In this document: in pieces, positions 23,235 through 36,198 of the stretch | Layout of the letters: each line of letters starts with the position of its first letter | How positions within the stretch are numbered: position 1 is the first letter of the stretch | Source of the DNA: Volvox africanus | Taxonomy: Eukaryota; Chlorophyta; Chlorophyceae; Chlamydomonadales; Volvocaceae | DNA: 64,000 bases | Assembly: GCA_030268105.1 (NCBI GenBank) | Contig: BSDZ01000017.1 | Location: forward strand, 1,426,001 to 1,490,000 | Direction of reading: 5' to 3' | Translations under genes and position numbers: made by a program | The notes under the pieces: model-generated | Told to the model about the DNA's origin: nothing | Seen by the model: only the letters and a program-made list of their open reading frames with translations | The model's database searches: none

Positions 23235-26173
23235 CTGCGGTGAAACTCGAAAGGAGACACGGACACACACGCGCGCGCGCGCGTCGGCGTCAAATGACAA
23301 ATGGATAGAAGGGAAATTTATTCATGTATCATGTGGACGATAGCAGCTAAAGCTTGGTGGTGCACTTCGTTTCCTGTGGCAGTTATCCAAGGAAGGTCAA
23401 CCAACAGCTGGCTGCGTGGGTTTTCAGGAGCCTATCCGTCGGTCAAAATTATTAATTTCGTTTCCATAAAACATTTACAATGAATCCAAAAGGATTGCTA
23501 GTATGTATGTGCGATTTGCCGGACTGTGAACAACTTCGAAAACTGCAAACCATAAACACGTCGACAGATGAGAACATGCACCGTGTTCAGAAATTTTCAG
23601 GTCTTTCATTATACAAACTGTGCGGCAAACGAAGGCGCGCGAAGCATCCGCAGGTTCAGCAACAGGGATCATGACGAATTCAACAGTAAAACGCTAGGAA
23701 ACATCTTTCATCCCTATACTGCAGCACCGAGCAGCAAATAGCAGCAAGCAGCGATGTTCCGTTGACAATCAACTAAAACAGAACGTTTCATGTGCCTCCA
23801 ATTCGGGAGGCGGCAATACCAGAACCAGGTTGGTCAGTGGCTCCCCGGACGCTGCCCGTAAAGCTCAAACCTCCTGACCTTGCTCAGTATGCCCTACAAG
23901 GTTCTGTGCGTCGTGATATTTGAGCTGCTGGAGCGGAGGGGTTTGGCACCAAGCTGTGAAGTCACTCATGGTGAAAGCGGGTGTCAGAGCGCAGCGGTTG
24001 GACCTTGAAGAGCGCGCGCGCCCCGGAGCGTTGCTGTAATGTGCTGGAAATTTCAGAAACTTATATTCATATCCGATACTTGAGGCAGCTCATGCAGTCG
24101 TGCTAGGTTGCTTGCAGGATCTTGGGAGTTTGGGTGGTCAGTGCCTCCCACGCGCATCGGTCCTCCTCAGCTGCCGAGAAAAGGAAGGAAAGATCAGATT
24201 GCAAGACCCGACTTTCCAGGTGCTGGGGCCGGATATATGGAATGTAAAGCTTGGACGTGGAAGTGTACGTTATCGTGTGAAGTGTTCAGTTCTGGGATTT
24301 GGACGGGTCGTGTTCTAATTAGTTTAGTGAAAACTATCCCTTTTGAAGAGAAGGACTCATTCAGTTCACGCAGTCACATCCCAGCCGTAGCACAACTATC
24401 TTTCATTTACCCAGCACTGGATGCCGTGTGCAGTAGGCCCAGAATAAAATCGATGTGGCCATTACAGTACAAGTTCACAGTTTTGCCGCATTCCATTGAC
24501 CAGTTTCTTGGAAGAACCAACGTAACGGAATGTGCTGGGGCAGAAATCATACCGGTCCCAGCCTAGGACGGACCCATGCGCCATGTGGCTGATGTCTGTT
24601 GTGAGAAGTGCGAGGCCACAAACGGCGCAAGGATATGCTGTGTCTAACATTCGCTAACTAGCTAGCTGATTATTGGGTTTTCAAACCCAATCGGCGCGTT
24701 ATGCGAAATTGCCCTCATTTTGACGTAGGAATTTGCTTCACAAACTGAAGCAAATCCCTTAATAAGACAAACGGTATGGGTTGAGCAGGGTTGAGCTGGG
24801 CGCCGTCGCTGCTGTGGTTCCGGATAGCAGCCGGATGACACAGGCTCCCGAGGCTCTGCCTCATAATGTACTTTCACCATCGGACGATGAGTTGGCCATG
24901 CTCTCACGTTTCATACAGACTAAATAGCGACACCGTCTTTAGGAATTACGTTAAATTGCGCTCCACCAATGGGCCACCAAAGATCGCCTCCGGTTTCACA
25001 TCTCATTTGAAGTCGTAGACCGTCCCCGGTTCTTTCCCACCCCTCCTGGGACATGTGAGCCTATAATGCAGGAATGCAATCCGGCGGTGTTCGTCAACTT
25101 GATGGACGATTTACCAACACAATTTGCTGGTGAGTCAGAGGAGTGGTTCCAAACGGCAACAGCTGATATCCTGGCCAGTTCCAGTGTGAAGGCCCCCGGC
25201 TTGGAAGGACAGAAAGGGCGCCCTTCTCTCCATGTTTGTACGGAATAAGAAAAGACCTTGTAAGAATGTCGATGAGCAAGAACCCTCAGCCCCATCATGC
25301 ATTGCATTTCAAACCCTAAAACCCTCCTACTTGAGAGTGAGGGTCATCTTGAGGGTGAGGGTCATCCTGATCAACACTGAGCAACGCGCGGGTTTCTTAG
25401 GCATTACGATGCCATCCAGGAACACAATAATACGCTCCAAGCTCCCACTGCTGCCGTTTTCACAATGGAAGCTGCTTCTCCATTATGCATGCTTGTGATC
25501 TAATCCCATTCCCTCATTCCCCAATCCCCCATTCCCACATACACATACACACATACGCATACACACATACACACATACACGGCATCTACCTAGGATAACA
25601 CACGATACAAATGCGCATACAACAACACAGGCTGTTCCCCCAAAGAAGGGAGAAGCAGGGCTCCGTCTAGATTAGCGGTTATTGGTGGACCCCTAACTGG
25701 TAAAAAAGACTATTGATCCTGTAACCCCCTCAAATACACAGAAATCCAGTGAACCAAGCAGTTGTCCTTATGGAATCCTCGTTCACTGCAGGAGAATACC
25801 CGGCTTTATGTCCCGGTACGTTGTTGGTCGCTCAAGCCGCAACGGTTCCTGATACCCAACAGGTATCGCTTCGCAACGGCTAAACGCGTGTCCAGCAAAA
25901 CTCTCAATAGTGGGTGTTATTATTTCTCACCCTCATTCCCCCCCTTGTCCTTGCCCTGTGTCGCGGATACCAGGATTGTGTGCTGTCAAAAACCGCAAGT
26001 GACCCACAAAGCGGACCCCCTGACCCAGTATCAACTTCACCGTGATCAATGAGACCAAAGAGAACACAAGCTCACGCTTCCAAGGAAGGCGCAGGATCCG
26101 ACTCAAACCCTGACCCCGGCTAGGCCTTCTACAGGCACTGGGTCATACAGAAGTAAGACAAACACGTCGACAT
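23235..26173. other. Region without a recognised gene
   Basis: It lies upstream of the TFIIS-N-like gene and downstream of the RING-PUF gene, both minus strand, and should hold the missing 5' exon(s) and promoter of the former. Short open frames (24108-24566 plus, 25066-25248 plus) show no conserved domain. CA/TA-rich microsatellite sequence occurs around 25540-25580. A GC dinucleotide run lies at about 23270-23282. Confidence 0.5.
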
Positions 26174-26178
26174 TTACA
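26174..26178 (-). terminator. Poly(A) signal UGUAA, RING-PUF gene
   Basis: TTACA on the plus strand is TGTAA on the minus strand, about 280 bases beyond the stop at 26456-26458. Confidence 0.55.
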
Positions 26179-26455
26179 TTTAAGACCCAGATATCGCTGT
26201 TGGCGTTACGTCCTTTAACTATCACGTCGTTGTACACTTGCCTTCTCGACCGTTCGTTCATTCGTTCAGCTGCACGGCAGATACCCATCAGGACACTCTC
26301 GTTTACGCGACTATGCGCCATTGAGGTCAGCCAAAAGCCTCGAAACATGTGCCGTGCCAAACGGCAGCACCACCATACACTTGCCCCTCACGCTTGCAAT
26401 GAATGAGCTCCTCCGCTTCCTCCTCCACACATGACTTTACGTATACCAACGAACT

Positions 26456-29400
26456 TCACAACGGCAGCTGCTGCAGTCCCCGTTCACAGCCGCAAATTGC
26501 ACAGGCGAGAAACTGCGCCTCCGGGCCCTTGTGTTCATAAGTGCATATCTGGCACTGCCACGGCGGTGAGCTGCCTAAGCTTGCCGTGGTTGCGGCCCCA
26601 CGTACCGCCGCGTCCGGAACGGGATCCGCCACGGGCGGCAGAGGCAGTGAGCCTGCCGGAATCGCTGGTTGGGTCTGGGATATGCGCGCCGGCACGGAAG
26701 CTGTCGTCTCAGTGCGGCGCGGCGCCGCAGCAGCGGCACTCATGTTGGCCGATGCATCAGGCCCCGTGGGCTGCACGACGGCTGACGACAGGGACGCTGG
26801 CTGGGGTGCAACGGGCACAGCTACCGGCACTTGCGCAACAGGTACTACTGCAGGTCGCGGTGTGACTATATTACTGGCATGTGGAGCAAACGCAGAGATG
26901 GCGGAGGTATTGTTCAACACGGCCAGGACCGGGTTAAGCAGCGCCATAGGGTACGGCATCCCTGGCGCCGGCGGAGCGTACGGCGGCAAGTACGGGATCG
27001 AATTGGCCACCGGCGCCGCTGCCGTCGTACCCATGCCATAGGTGGAACCAATTTTGAGGTGCGTATCTGGAGCAGTGCGGACAATGGGCGGGTGCGGGAG
27101 CGACCGTTGTTGAGGGGGTTGCTGCGGCTGGGGTTGCGGTTGGTGGAACGCTGACAACTCCACGGTGGTCGGTGTTTTGGCCGCAGCTGGTGTCTCCGAC
27201 GGCAACGGCAGCGGCTGCTGTTGAAGGTTTGCTAGTTGTGGCTGCAGCACTTGCACCGACACGGGCACTGCGCGTTGGGGCTGCTGTTGCTGCTGTTGTT
27301 GTGGTTGCTGCTGCACTTGCTGTGCTGTTTGCGCGGCCTGCTGACGTGCATGCATAGCCGCGTACGCTACCGCACGCGCAGCTGCAAGCGTGGGATTGAC
27401 CGCCAGACTTGGGGACAGCCCCAGCCCAGTGCGGCTGGGGCCAGGTGCTGCGGTGATTGGGAGTACCGCGGGTGGGTTCTGCGGCACGACCGGCGGCTGT
27501 GACTGCGAGGGTGGCTGATACGCCGGAGGGACAGGGGCAGCTGCGTATCCACCGTTGTTGACAGCCGTTTCTGGGCCTGGCCGTCGCAGGGACTGTAACA
27601 ACATCTGACCCGCAGCCTGTCCATCTGGTTGTGCGGTAGACGGTACCGTGGCGGTGGGAGCAGGGGCCGGCGCCGCAGCCGCCGGCGCCGATGGAGCGGC
27701 AACATCCGCGCAACATCCTGCAGACGACAGCCAATCCTCGCCGGTTGTGACATTCGCCCAGGGGTCGCCACTCGGCGTTCCCCACTCGTCCGCGTCACTG
27801 GCAGTGCCGACGGCGACTTGGACAGGCGCCGCCGGGTCAAATAAGCCCTCTGCAAAGTACGATTCGTCGAATCTTGTGCTAATATTGTTGCGCAGTTGCC
27901 CACCGCGGCCGCCTTGTTGTTGGCTGCGCCGTGTGTTGCCAGAGCCTGTCGTTGGAGTGCCAGACGGACCAGCGGCCTCGAAGCCGGCAGCCCCCTCTAC
28001 CGCTCTTGGCGGCGGCGGCGGCGGGCCGGGGGGCATCTGGCCCCGTGCCATCATGTACTTCGTGCTCGGTGTAATGAAGGACGGTGCATAATAACGTGGC
28101 TCCGGCGGCTCGGGGTTGGAGTCTCGGCGGTTGCAAACATGCTCCTCCAAGGACCTCATCACGTCCTTAGAGGGCACAATCTGCGTGAAGGAGTGTGAAT
28201 GGGTCGCTTATCTCTGGGTAAGGAAAAGACACATTATGCACCGTCCAAAACATGTATGTGCCTAAAACCCGAATAAACTGGGGAAACAGGAATGGAGGAG
28301 CTAGGGGGCTACGCCACCGGCACTGCTTAACCCGGCTCGGTCCGGCACGAACCGCCCATACCAGACTCCATCGACACATGCTGGTTATACGTAGTCCGTC
28401 AAGGCTGATTGGGCTTTCGGTTTGAACCAACTGAAGAGCGTAGATTACTCCAAATAGCAAGACGACCGACCGACCGAAATGTTAACAAACCTAAACGCCA
28501 TGCTCGTAAGAAGAATATTGACACTCTCTGCTCGATGAGTGTGTGCTACTTGTCCAGTGTTGATTACAAGATGGCTGTCCGTGCTTACGTACTTAAAAGA
28601 TTTGCTACCCATACAACATACCATTGAAGTCCATAGGCAGGACCGGGAGGCCATAAGGCCTTCAACAGTGGATACGATATTCCTGCTTCTATCGACTTGC
28701 TTAGCACCGCAGCCGCTCACCACGTATGCCTTGCCCCCTAGCCCTGGGTGACGGGCTCCGTTACCGGCACACATCCAGAACATCCAGCGCCTTTCCCCCC
28801 CTCACCACATACACATACACACGCACGCACGCACTTCTACGACGTGAGACATCCAGCGGCTGCTCTTGCCACTACGTGTTGCCACTGTGTGGCGGCCTGC
28901 CCACGTAGTGTACGTTGTTGTGATGCACATAGCCCCCGGTTGGCACTGCTGCGTCCCTTCCACACCCAAATCACGCTCCCCCCACATACACATACACAAA
29001 CATACACGTACACAAATATACGTATACACATACACACTATATCTCTGCGGTTCAGTTCATAACACACGAACTTACCCTCGGGCATCCCCTCACCCGTTTC
29101 GTTCTGATTCTTTATTTACAACATGTGTGTGTTCAGCGTTATGGTTGTATGCATCCTTCACTGTGCTCTGTCCCTCTGTCTCCTCCACAGCTCCCTTCAT
29201 CGAGGGGCACACACGCAAGCACGCACGTACCCACACAAATACCTGCCGCAGCTGCGTGATATGATCGACGACGGTCTCGTCGTCCTGCACGTTAAAGCAC
29301 AGCGCATCTTTGAGCACATCCAGAGCCTCCTGGTTCTGGCTGATGGTGTCGCCTGCATGTTTGGATACAGGGAGGCGGTACGATGGGGTCACCGGGGGCG

Positions 29401-32400
29401 AGGAGAGCAGATGTGCAGACGGACACAACAGAGCACGACTACGTAGGCGTTCTGGTTGTGGTGGTTTCGGAACCACAAGGGGCAAGTCACACAGCTCAGG
29501 ATCTTGATGATGATGAACGTAATGATGATGTCGAACGGTTCACAGCGCAGTCCCCACTGAAAGGCTGACTAGGCAGGTCCTACTGGCCCCTTAACCCCCC
29601 CACCCTATCTTCAAACCGCTCATCGGCCGCTTATTAGACACCATTTCAGTCGGTTCTTCGGACTCTCATGATGTTGCTGCTACGCTTCAGCTTCAGCCTC
29701 GTTCTCTCATGCAAGGTGATTTCAAGATCTCACATTACTGGGTCGGTGCACGCAGAGCGATGCGGTACACGTTTTCTTGCAACAGATGGTCCAAAAAACA
29801 CATGAACACAGACACACACACACACAAACAAGCACACACATACATGCGGACACAAAGACACCGCACCGCACCGTTTTCTTTATATCCCACCGTAGTTTAC
29901 CAGCTCTTGGCAAATGGCGTCCAGCCAGCTGTCCTCGTGCTCCGCTGCCAGCCGCTCGATCAATTTGCGTACCAAAGTAGGTGCCCGGTCATCCTGGCAC
30001 GTGATCTTCATCAACAGCCCGTACAGGGAGCCCTGCAGCTTCATGGCGATTGTGCATACCAGATCCCGAACCAGCTCGTTGCACATCACGTCAATGGACT
30101 GCGACACGCCAGGGGCAGGAGAGGGGCCCGAAAGAGGGTGGGATGCGATAACAAATAAGACCCCAGCGGGGGGCACGTGGGTATGGAAGTGGTGTAATTA
30201 GATGGCAGCGGCCGGTGGAATCTCCCCTCCTTCAGTCCCGTGAACCGCCAGCTGCGCAGGGCCTGCCGTACTTTAGGCAGCGGGGTTTGGTCCGGGGAAA
30301 TAGTGCACGCGGTTGTGTGAGTTCGCACAACAACATGGGGTGAGCTCAGAGCCATAGAGAGCCGTAACAGCTGCCGCAAACCCAAAAGACGGCCGATGAG
30401 GACCCCGTTGGCCTGCAAGCCACAACGTAACTGCATGAAACTGTATAACCCGTCCCTTACCTCCCACCAAAACGTTACTAGCTGTGCAAATTTGCTTTGA
30501 TACACACGCTTTAATGTTTATATATACCGTCGTTTATAGCGTCAGCCATCACATTATCAGTTTTATTTCTTTTCCTCCCCTTCCCGTCGCTCCTCACACT
30601 CCTCACTATGCTCCCTCGCTGAAAACGGCCCCGCACCTCCATCTCCAGCACGGACAGCACACAGGCAATGCCGTTCTTGCTGGACAGGAGCCGCAGGGCG
30701 CTGGACGCCACCTGGGACCCAAGCTGCAGCGCACCGTACTGCGGCAAACCCAGCGCCACAGCAGCCGCAAGCACCTGCATACGCACGTCACATAAGCCGC
30801 GAAATAGAAGGAAGATAGAAGGAAGATAGAAGGAAGATGAAGATGCGAAGAGGTGGACTAAAGGCAGGACGCAGCAACGAAGAACAAATCCAGGAGTGTG
30901 AAAAAGCCGCGTAGTACGTTTTTTTCCAAGGTATTGTTCCAAGGCTTATAGCTTAACCCTTGCGCTTAACACGTCTGAAAATTCCTTGCTCGATATACGG
31001 AGACTATACACGTTGCGACACCAAATCATGATGCAGCGTGCCGCCACACCACCCCTTCGGCCACAAGCCTGTGCTATGGAGTAGTGCGCATCCCTCTCCT
31101 CTCCAGGCGCTCCGTCCGGCCGACACCAAACGCCCCCCTCTACCCCGCATGCGCTCCACAACCATCGATTCCGCACGGTCCCACCTGGCTTGCCACAGTA
31201 TTATATAAGCAGAACTTTAACTTGTCCGGCGCCTCCATGAAGTGCCAGCACAGCCCGTCAGCCAGCTCGCATGCATCAAAGCGATGCAGACCATCCGAAC
31301 AGACTTTCTGTGTATAGAAAAAGGGGGGCCAAGGGGGGCCCCAGCAGTTGACTACAGATGAAGCTCCGCAAGGCGGTTGTCAGCGGTTAATGGATACGAT
31401 CTCCATGAAGTGTGAGATCTTTGGATCCAATCCCGTACGGATCCAATCTCGGGGAAACTGAATGACGTCACTTCTTGAAACAAGACAGCGTCTGCCCTCC
31501 AGCCGCATTGCGTCATTACGAGAGAGTGTTATCAAGGAACTCGCACATGATCGCACAGTCGGCCTCAAAGCGGCCGACAAAAATAAAACAGCTGCGGCCC
31601 TTAACCCCGAACGTATTATCCTGCCTATTCGCGACATCCAAATTGAAACACGGTCATATGCAATCGTTCCACTGAGCTGTCTGGCCTGCGGCGGTGTCAT
31701 CTCTGAAGCCTTCTTGGGGTCATCCCGATCCGTTTTGTCAAACCTCCAGCTTCCCAACCAGTCTCCCCCGGCCTATGGTCCGCCCTCGCCTCCACCTCCG
31801 TCTCCGCCTCACCTGCACTTCCTCCGGCCATACAACGTCACCAGCTCACCCCCGAACCCTATAAGCCCCGAAACCCTAACACGCACCTTGAGCATGGTCA
31901 GGAGATGCCTCATGACGAACACACCCTTGTGGTCGAGGACGAGCGAGGGGCCCTGGTATTTGAATAGCGGAGAGTGGGGACACGATATTTGGCAATTGAG
32001 CACGAAACCAACCAACGCAACGATGATCACAGACGCGAGCGCTAATCATCCCCTGCCCTCCCTCCCGTTCCCCTTCGGTCCGCCCGGGAGGACGTCTTGG
32101 AGACTGAAAGACAGAAATACCGTCTTGAGCATCAGGTCCTCCAACCCTGATCTGTACGGCCCTCACGCCCTGGATAGCTGAGCGACATCGACAGAACCCA
32201 ACAAGACTGTTCCCGATTCCAAAGTCGCGACAATCTGTAGAGCTTGCTCCGTACCCAACCCAGAGTGGAAACATACCGGCCTTCTCAAAATTACGTAACG
32301 GTCTCCTCCTCACGTGCCTCTCTAAAATGCACACATACACATACACAGGCATGCGCGCGCATATATCACGTCTCTACCTCTACACCATGTAAACCCCACT

Positions 32401-33429
32401 CACCCATCCATGCCCCCGCACCCACCTGCGGGAAGATCGCTCCACACAGGTCCACCAGCTCCTGCGGCTCCGCATGATCAGCCAGTTTCTGAACTACAAA
32501 ATTTCCTAGTTCGTGCTTAGACAGCTCCACCGCGTTGGGCAGAGCCGCATACAGCAGCACCGCGTGAGGGTCCCGACCGTTGTGAGCAGAGCGGAACCAG
32601 CACAAGACGGTCTGAGCGCGGAGAACACAACAGACGAGGGCCACATTTGTGTTTATTTAGTGGTGCCCAGCTGCACCTCAACACGGCGTAACAAGACGGG
32701 CGGCCTCGGACCTCACGGAGTGTTACTGGTGCCAGCTGATCCGTCACATCCATCAAGGGAACAGTCCCTGAGGGCAGAAGCCGACAAACAGCAACAAGCC
32801 CGTGTAGCAACAAGAATACGGCTCATTTTTTTGCGATGTTCACCACAGCTACACTTAGCAAGGCGCACAGAATGGGTGTGTGCGGGCACGGTTGGCAACA
32901 TCCAGGCCAGGCACAGTACCCCTGGATAGCACACCAACCCACATGGCCCTGCGCGGCCGCCAGCTCGCTGGCCTCCCGAATCTTCAATGTAGCTTCCACC
33001 AGGGTCTGAAGCCCATAGTTGCCGAGGAAGTGGGTGGCGACTTCCAGAAATGTTTCGGAGTCTGTGGATGGAGAAGCAGGCAAGAGACGTGGGGCAATAA
33101 GAACCTTAGAATCGGGCTACGAATGGCCAGGCACAATCCCAGCCTAGGCAACTTACTGGCCAGAACCTTGACCAGGCGCATCAGACGCTCCTCTCCTCGT
33201 TGTTTAAAGGCGTTCAAAATGCGTTTAGGGGTATCCGCATCTGAAGAGGGGCAAGCAGAGGAGGATAATCGGACAATCCGAATCCTCAGCGTTGGTTACT
33301 GCAGAAGGCGATCGAGGTGCGCACAAGTTAGATAGCGGCAGATTCATCACTGAGTCCTCTGGATGTCTCATAAAGTGGCCGATGTCAGTCACAGCTGACC
33401 TGAACCAAAATCTCGTGGCACAAGCGTGA

Positions 33430-33484
<55 letters not shown>

Positions 33485-35375
33485 ACACATAAACAGACAC
33501 ACATAAACACACACGTGCACGCCCATGCACACAAATACTCGCATATGTCCGCCAGGTCCAGAGACACACCCCACCTGCACCCACCAGTGCAGATGCGGCC
33601 CTGTGAAAACATAAACCCAGCTTCCGAGTAGCAGCGCGCAAAAAAGGACTGGCCTCTCTCAAACATGTACCTGAAGGAGATGAAACATGGAGAGGTTGGA
33701 GACCCAAACGAGCGCATCTTTCAAATAAAGGTTGCATAAACAGGAACATAATATGCACCCGCCCTGGCTCTCCAAGCTCCCGTGCTGTATAGCAAGCCAT
33801 ACATGTATGATGTAGGCAACCCGCACGATCAGGGCATGCCGGAGCCTAAGGTCCTTATGGGTGATCTCTCCAGGGCGTCGATTTCTTCTAATTCCCACTT
33901 CCTTCACCTGCAGCCAGCTGAAGACCCACCCAATAATCTCCTCCTCGCTACATTTCAGCACGTCCTTGCTGCGCGTGCTCGCGGTCGCCCGCTTAGGCCG
34001 CGGGTTGGCCCGCCCGCAGGAGCTGCACTCGTCACGGTGAGCTAGGTTCAAGCAGCGGCAGGAGTTGCACATCCAGCTTTCCTCCACGGGCACCGCCGAC
34101 GCAGTGCGCAGGGCGGCGGCCGCACCGTTTGCGTCGGGTGCACGCCCTGCCATGGCAAAGGCTGCGGCGCGGTTGGCTTCATTGAGCAATCGCACCTGCT
34201 CTGGGTCAGCGCTGCAAGGGAGTTTGTTCCAAAATGAACAAACTGTCCCGTTAATATGGATTTGATTTGGGGTTTGGGTTTGCGGCTTTAAGGACCCTTT
34301 CTCCAAGTAACTATCATCTCCTAACGCAGCATGTATATGCTCCACGCCGATGGGGCTACGGCTTTCCGGTGGCCCTCTTTCACCCCGTTCGGTCGGCGCT
34401 TTCGCTGACCCCTTATCGGTAGCGGGCCAACAGGAACTCAACGGGGTGGGAATGGGACAGCGAGCACACATAAGACGCAAAAGACCTCCAGGGCCTTGGT
34501 GTGCGCAAGATATGTTATTGCATCATGGAACGCTTATTGCGATGGAATGCTCTCCAAGGTTGGCCCTTTCATATCAGCCATGATGCCTAGTAAGGGTAAT
34601 ATACGTATGCACATCCATATGTATTCGTCAAAAACGGCCCCGAAACGCACCTGTTGCAGGGTTCGTACTGTGTGACGTATTGACGGCAGAACGGACACTT
34701 GACGCCCTTATCAGCTCTATATGGAGGGGGGGACGCAAATGTGCGATGCAATAAGGAATAGAACCACAGAAGAAAACGAAGATGTTAAGAAGTTGAGGGG
34801 TCCTATGGCCAGTTCAATTTTACAAGTACTTTAAGAGGCTTCCGAGCTTAAGTTCAGGCGGGTTTTGAGATTCCGCGACCGTTCCAAAGCGCCTGACCAT
34901 CTGGCGGTGTGTGTCCATACATACACCCCAAGCGCACGCAAACAAAATTACGCTCCAGCTGCGTGATAGACGTCTTTAAGCATGATCCATACATCGCACC
35001 GCAGCCCCAGCGCACGGGCCTGAAAATATTCTTAGCGCGCAGGTTCTCCACACAGCCGAAGCAAACCATATGACCGCATGGCCTCAGCGTCACTGAAGCA
35101 GGTACGTCATCCTTGCAGATGTGGCATTCCTAGTCAAGGCATGAAAGCTGGCCGTCAGCCTTAGGATGAGATGGCACGAAATGCACCGACAATGCACAAT
35201 GCGTATACCTCTTCTCCCGGCTGTATTTTTTTGTTTGTGGCTGCCAGGATCGCCGCTTTCCCCTGGCCCCACACTGTCGCCGTCCTTCATGGGTGAGGCA
35301 CGACTTCGTAAGGTTTTGGCACGCCTTGCGGTGCCCGCAGTGGGAATGGCTATCGCACCATACAGATGAAGACAT
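26456..35375 (-). CDS. RING finger / RanBP2 zinc finger / PUF-like repeat protein
   Basis: Exons in phase: 35375-35364 (tentative, MSSS), 35129-35000, 34714-34651, 34211-33908, [gap], 33240-33157, 33061-32943, 32611-32426, 31952-31887, 31307-31197, 30774-30637, 30098-29891, 29352-29243 and 28180-26456. The N-terminal RING reads ECHICKDD, LRPCGHMVCFGCVENL and CPFCRQYV (C-x2-C, C-x-H-x2-C-x2-C, C-x2-C). A RanBP2 finger follows (WMCNSC..LNLAHRDECSSC). Helical repeats then include FLGNYGLQTLVEATLK and LSKHELGNFVVQKLADHA, the GNFVVQK core of a Pumilio repeat. The 575-codon last exon is Q/P/A-rich and ends in an NZF-like finger, WQCQICTYEHKG..FLACAICG. Predicted role: cytoplasmic RNA-binding ubiquitin ligase (inference). 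One exon between 33907 and 33241 is probably missing, because the phases do not meet. Confidence 0.78.
33430..33480 (+). repeat. CA dinucleotide microsatellite
   Basis: About 25 uninterrupted CA units in an intron of the RING-PUF gene. Shorter CA/TA-rich tracts recur at 28810-28830, 28980-29040 and 29814-29840 in other introns of the same gene. Confidence 0.97.
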
Positions 35376-36198
35376 TCTGCCGCAGCGCTGTCACCCAGAC
35401 AGAAACTGAGCTTTCAGAGTACCGATCAGGTTTATTAGTGTTACTCCTTGTCGGCACACATAATTCCGCTTAAACAGCATTATAAATCGAATTCTAGAGA
35501 AGTTTTTATTTCAGCAGGCCATGTCTATGTACAAGTGCGCCAGGACGGGCAAAAATCTAACCTCCCTCTGGCCTGCCAAAAGACTAGACCAGAAGACCGA
35601 CTATAAACAGAACCACAGCATTAAATTTGCATTACAAGCATCATGAATTTCCAAGGCAAGCCGACAAAACAGGTACGGTAAGCTCTACGGCACAATTTCG
35701 CATCATGGATTGTACCACATTCAGGAGCCATTTGAAAGGCTGCTTTGCATGGCTACTTTCTGGGATTAACTTGATCTCTTTGCCGCTACCCCTGCGCATG
35801 GAACGCATGCGGTTTGTGGCCGGTGCGTCCTCGGTTGCAACACCTCACGATCTCTCACGATGTCACGCGTCCACAGGCTCCAATACAAGAATGAACACAT
35901 TTCACCATGAAGATTTCCAACGCCCTTATTTCACCCCGTAATAATCAGTACAACGAAATTGACAGTTCAGATGCAACCGCATCGGCTGCACCTTATGTGC
36001 CAACGCTGGAACGAACGACCAAACATGGCTATTGTGTCTCGTGAACCTTCCTGAAAATAGAATGTCACTGACACAGTGGATAGTGGCCTCAAAATCTTCC
36101 AGACACCACCTGCTAACCCCATTAGGTTTCCATCATAAAACCCGTACCATTAGTCACTCGTGATGACGTTGATGTTACAGTTTGGAAGCGCCTTAACG
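35376..36198. other. Intergenic region, RING-PUF promoter side and phosphatase 3' side
   Basis: Both flanking genes run on the minus strand. TTACA at 35632-35636 (TGTAA on the minus strand) is a plausible poly(A) signal for the phosphatase; another TTACA at 36175-36179 lies only 20 bases past its stop. No coding signal was seen. Confidence 0.5.

Noticed and set aside
21808..23268. The 500-residue Q/H-rich frame considered as a complete single-exon gene ending at 21766
   Set aside because: A strong donor (GTAAGT) at 21807 and in-phase joining to the conserved exon 21515-21389 make it an internal exon; the residues after the donor look like intron translation.
33421..33480. Regular repeat considered as a possible CRISPR array or telomeric repeat
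   Set aside because: It is a plain CA microsatellite without spacers; this is a eukaryotic nuclear region.
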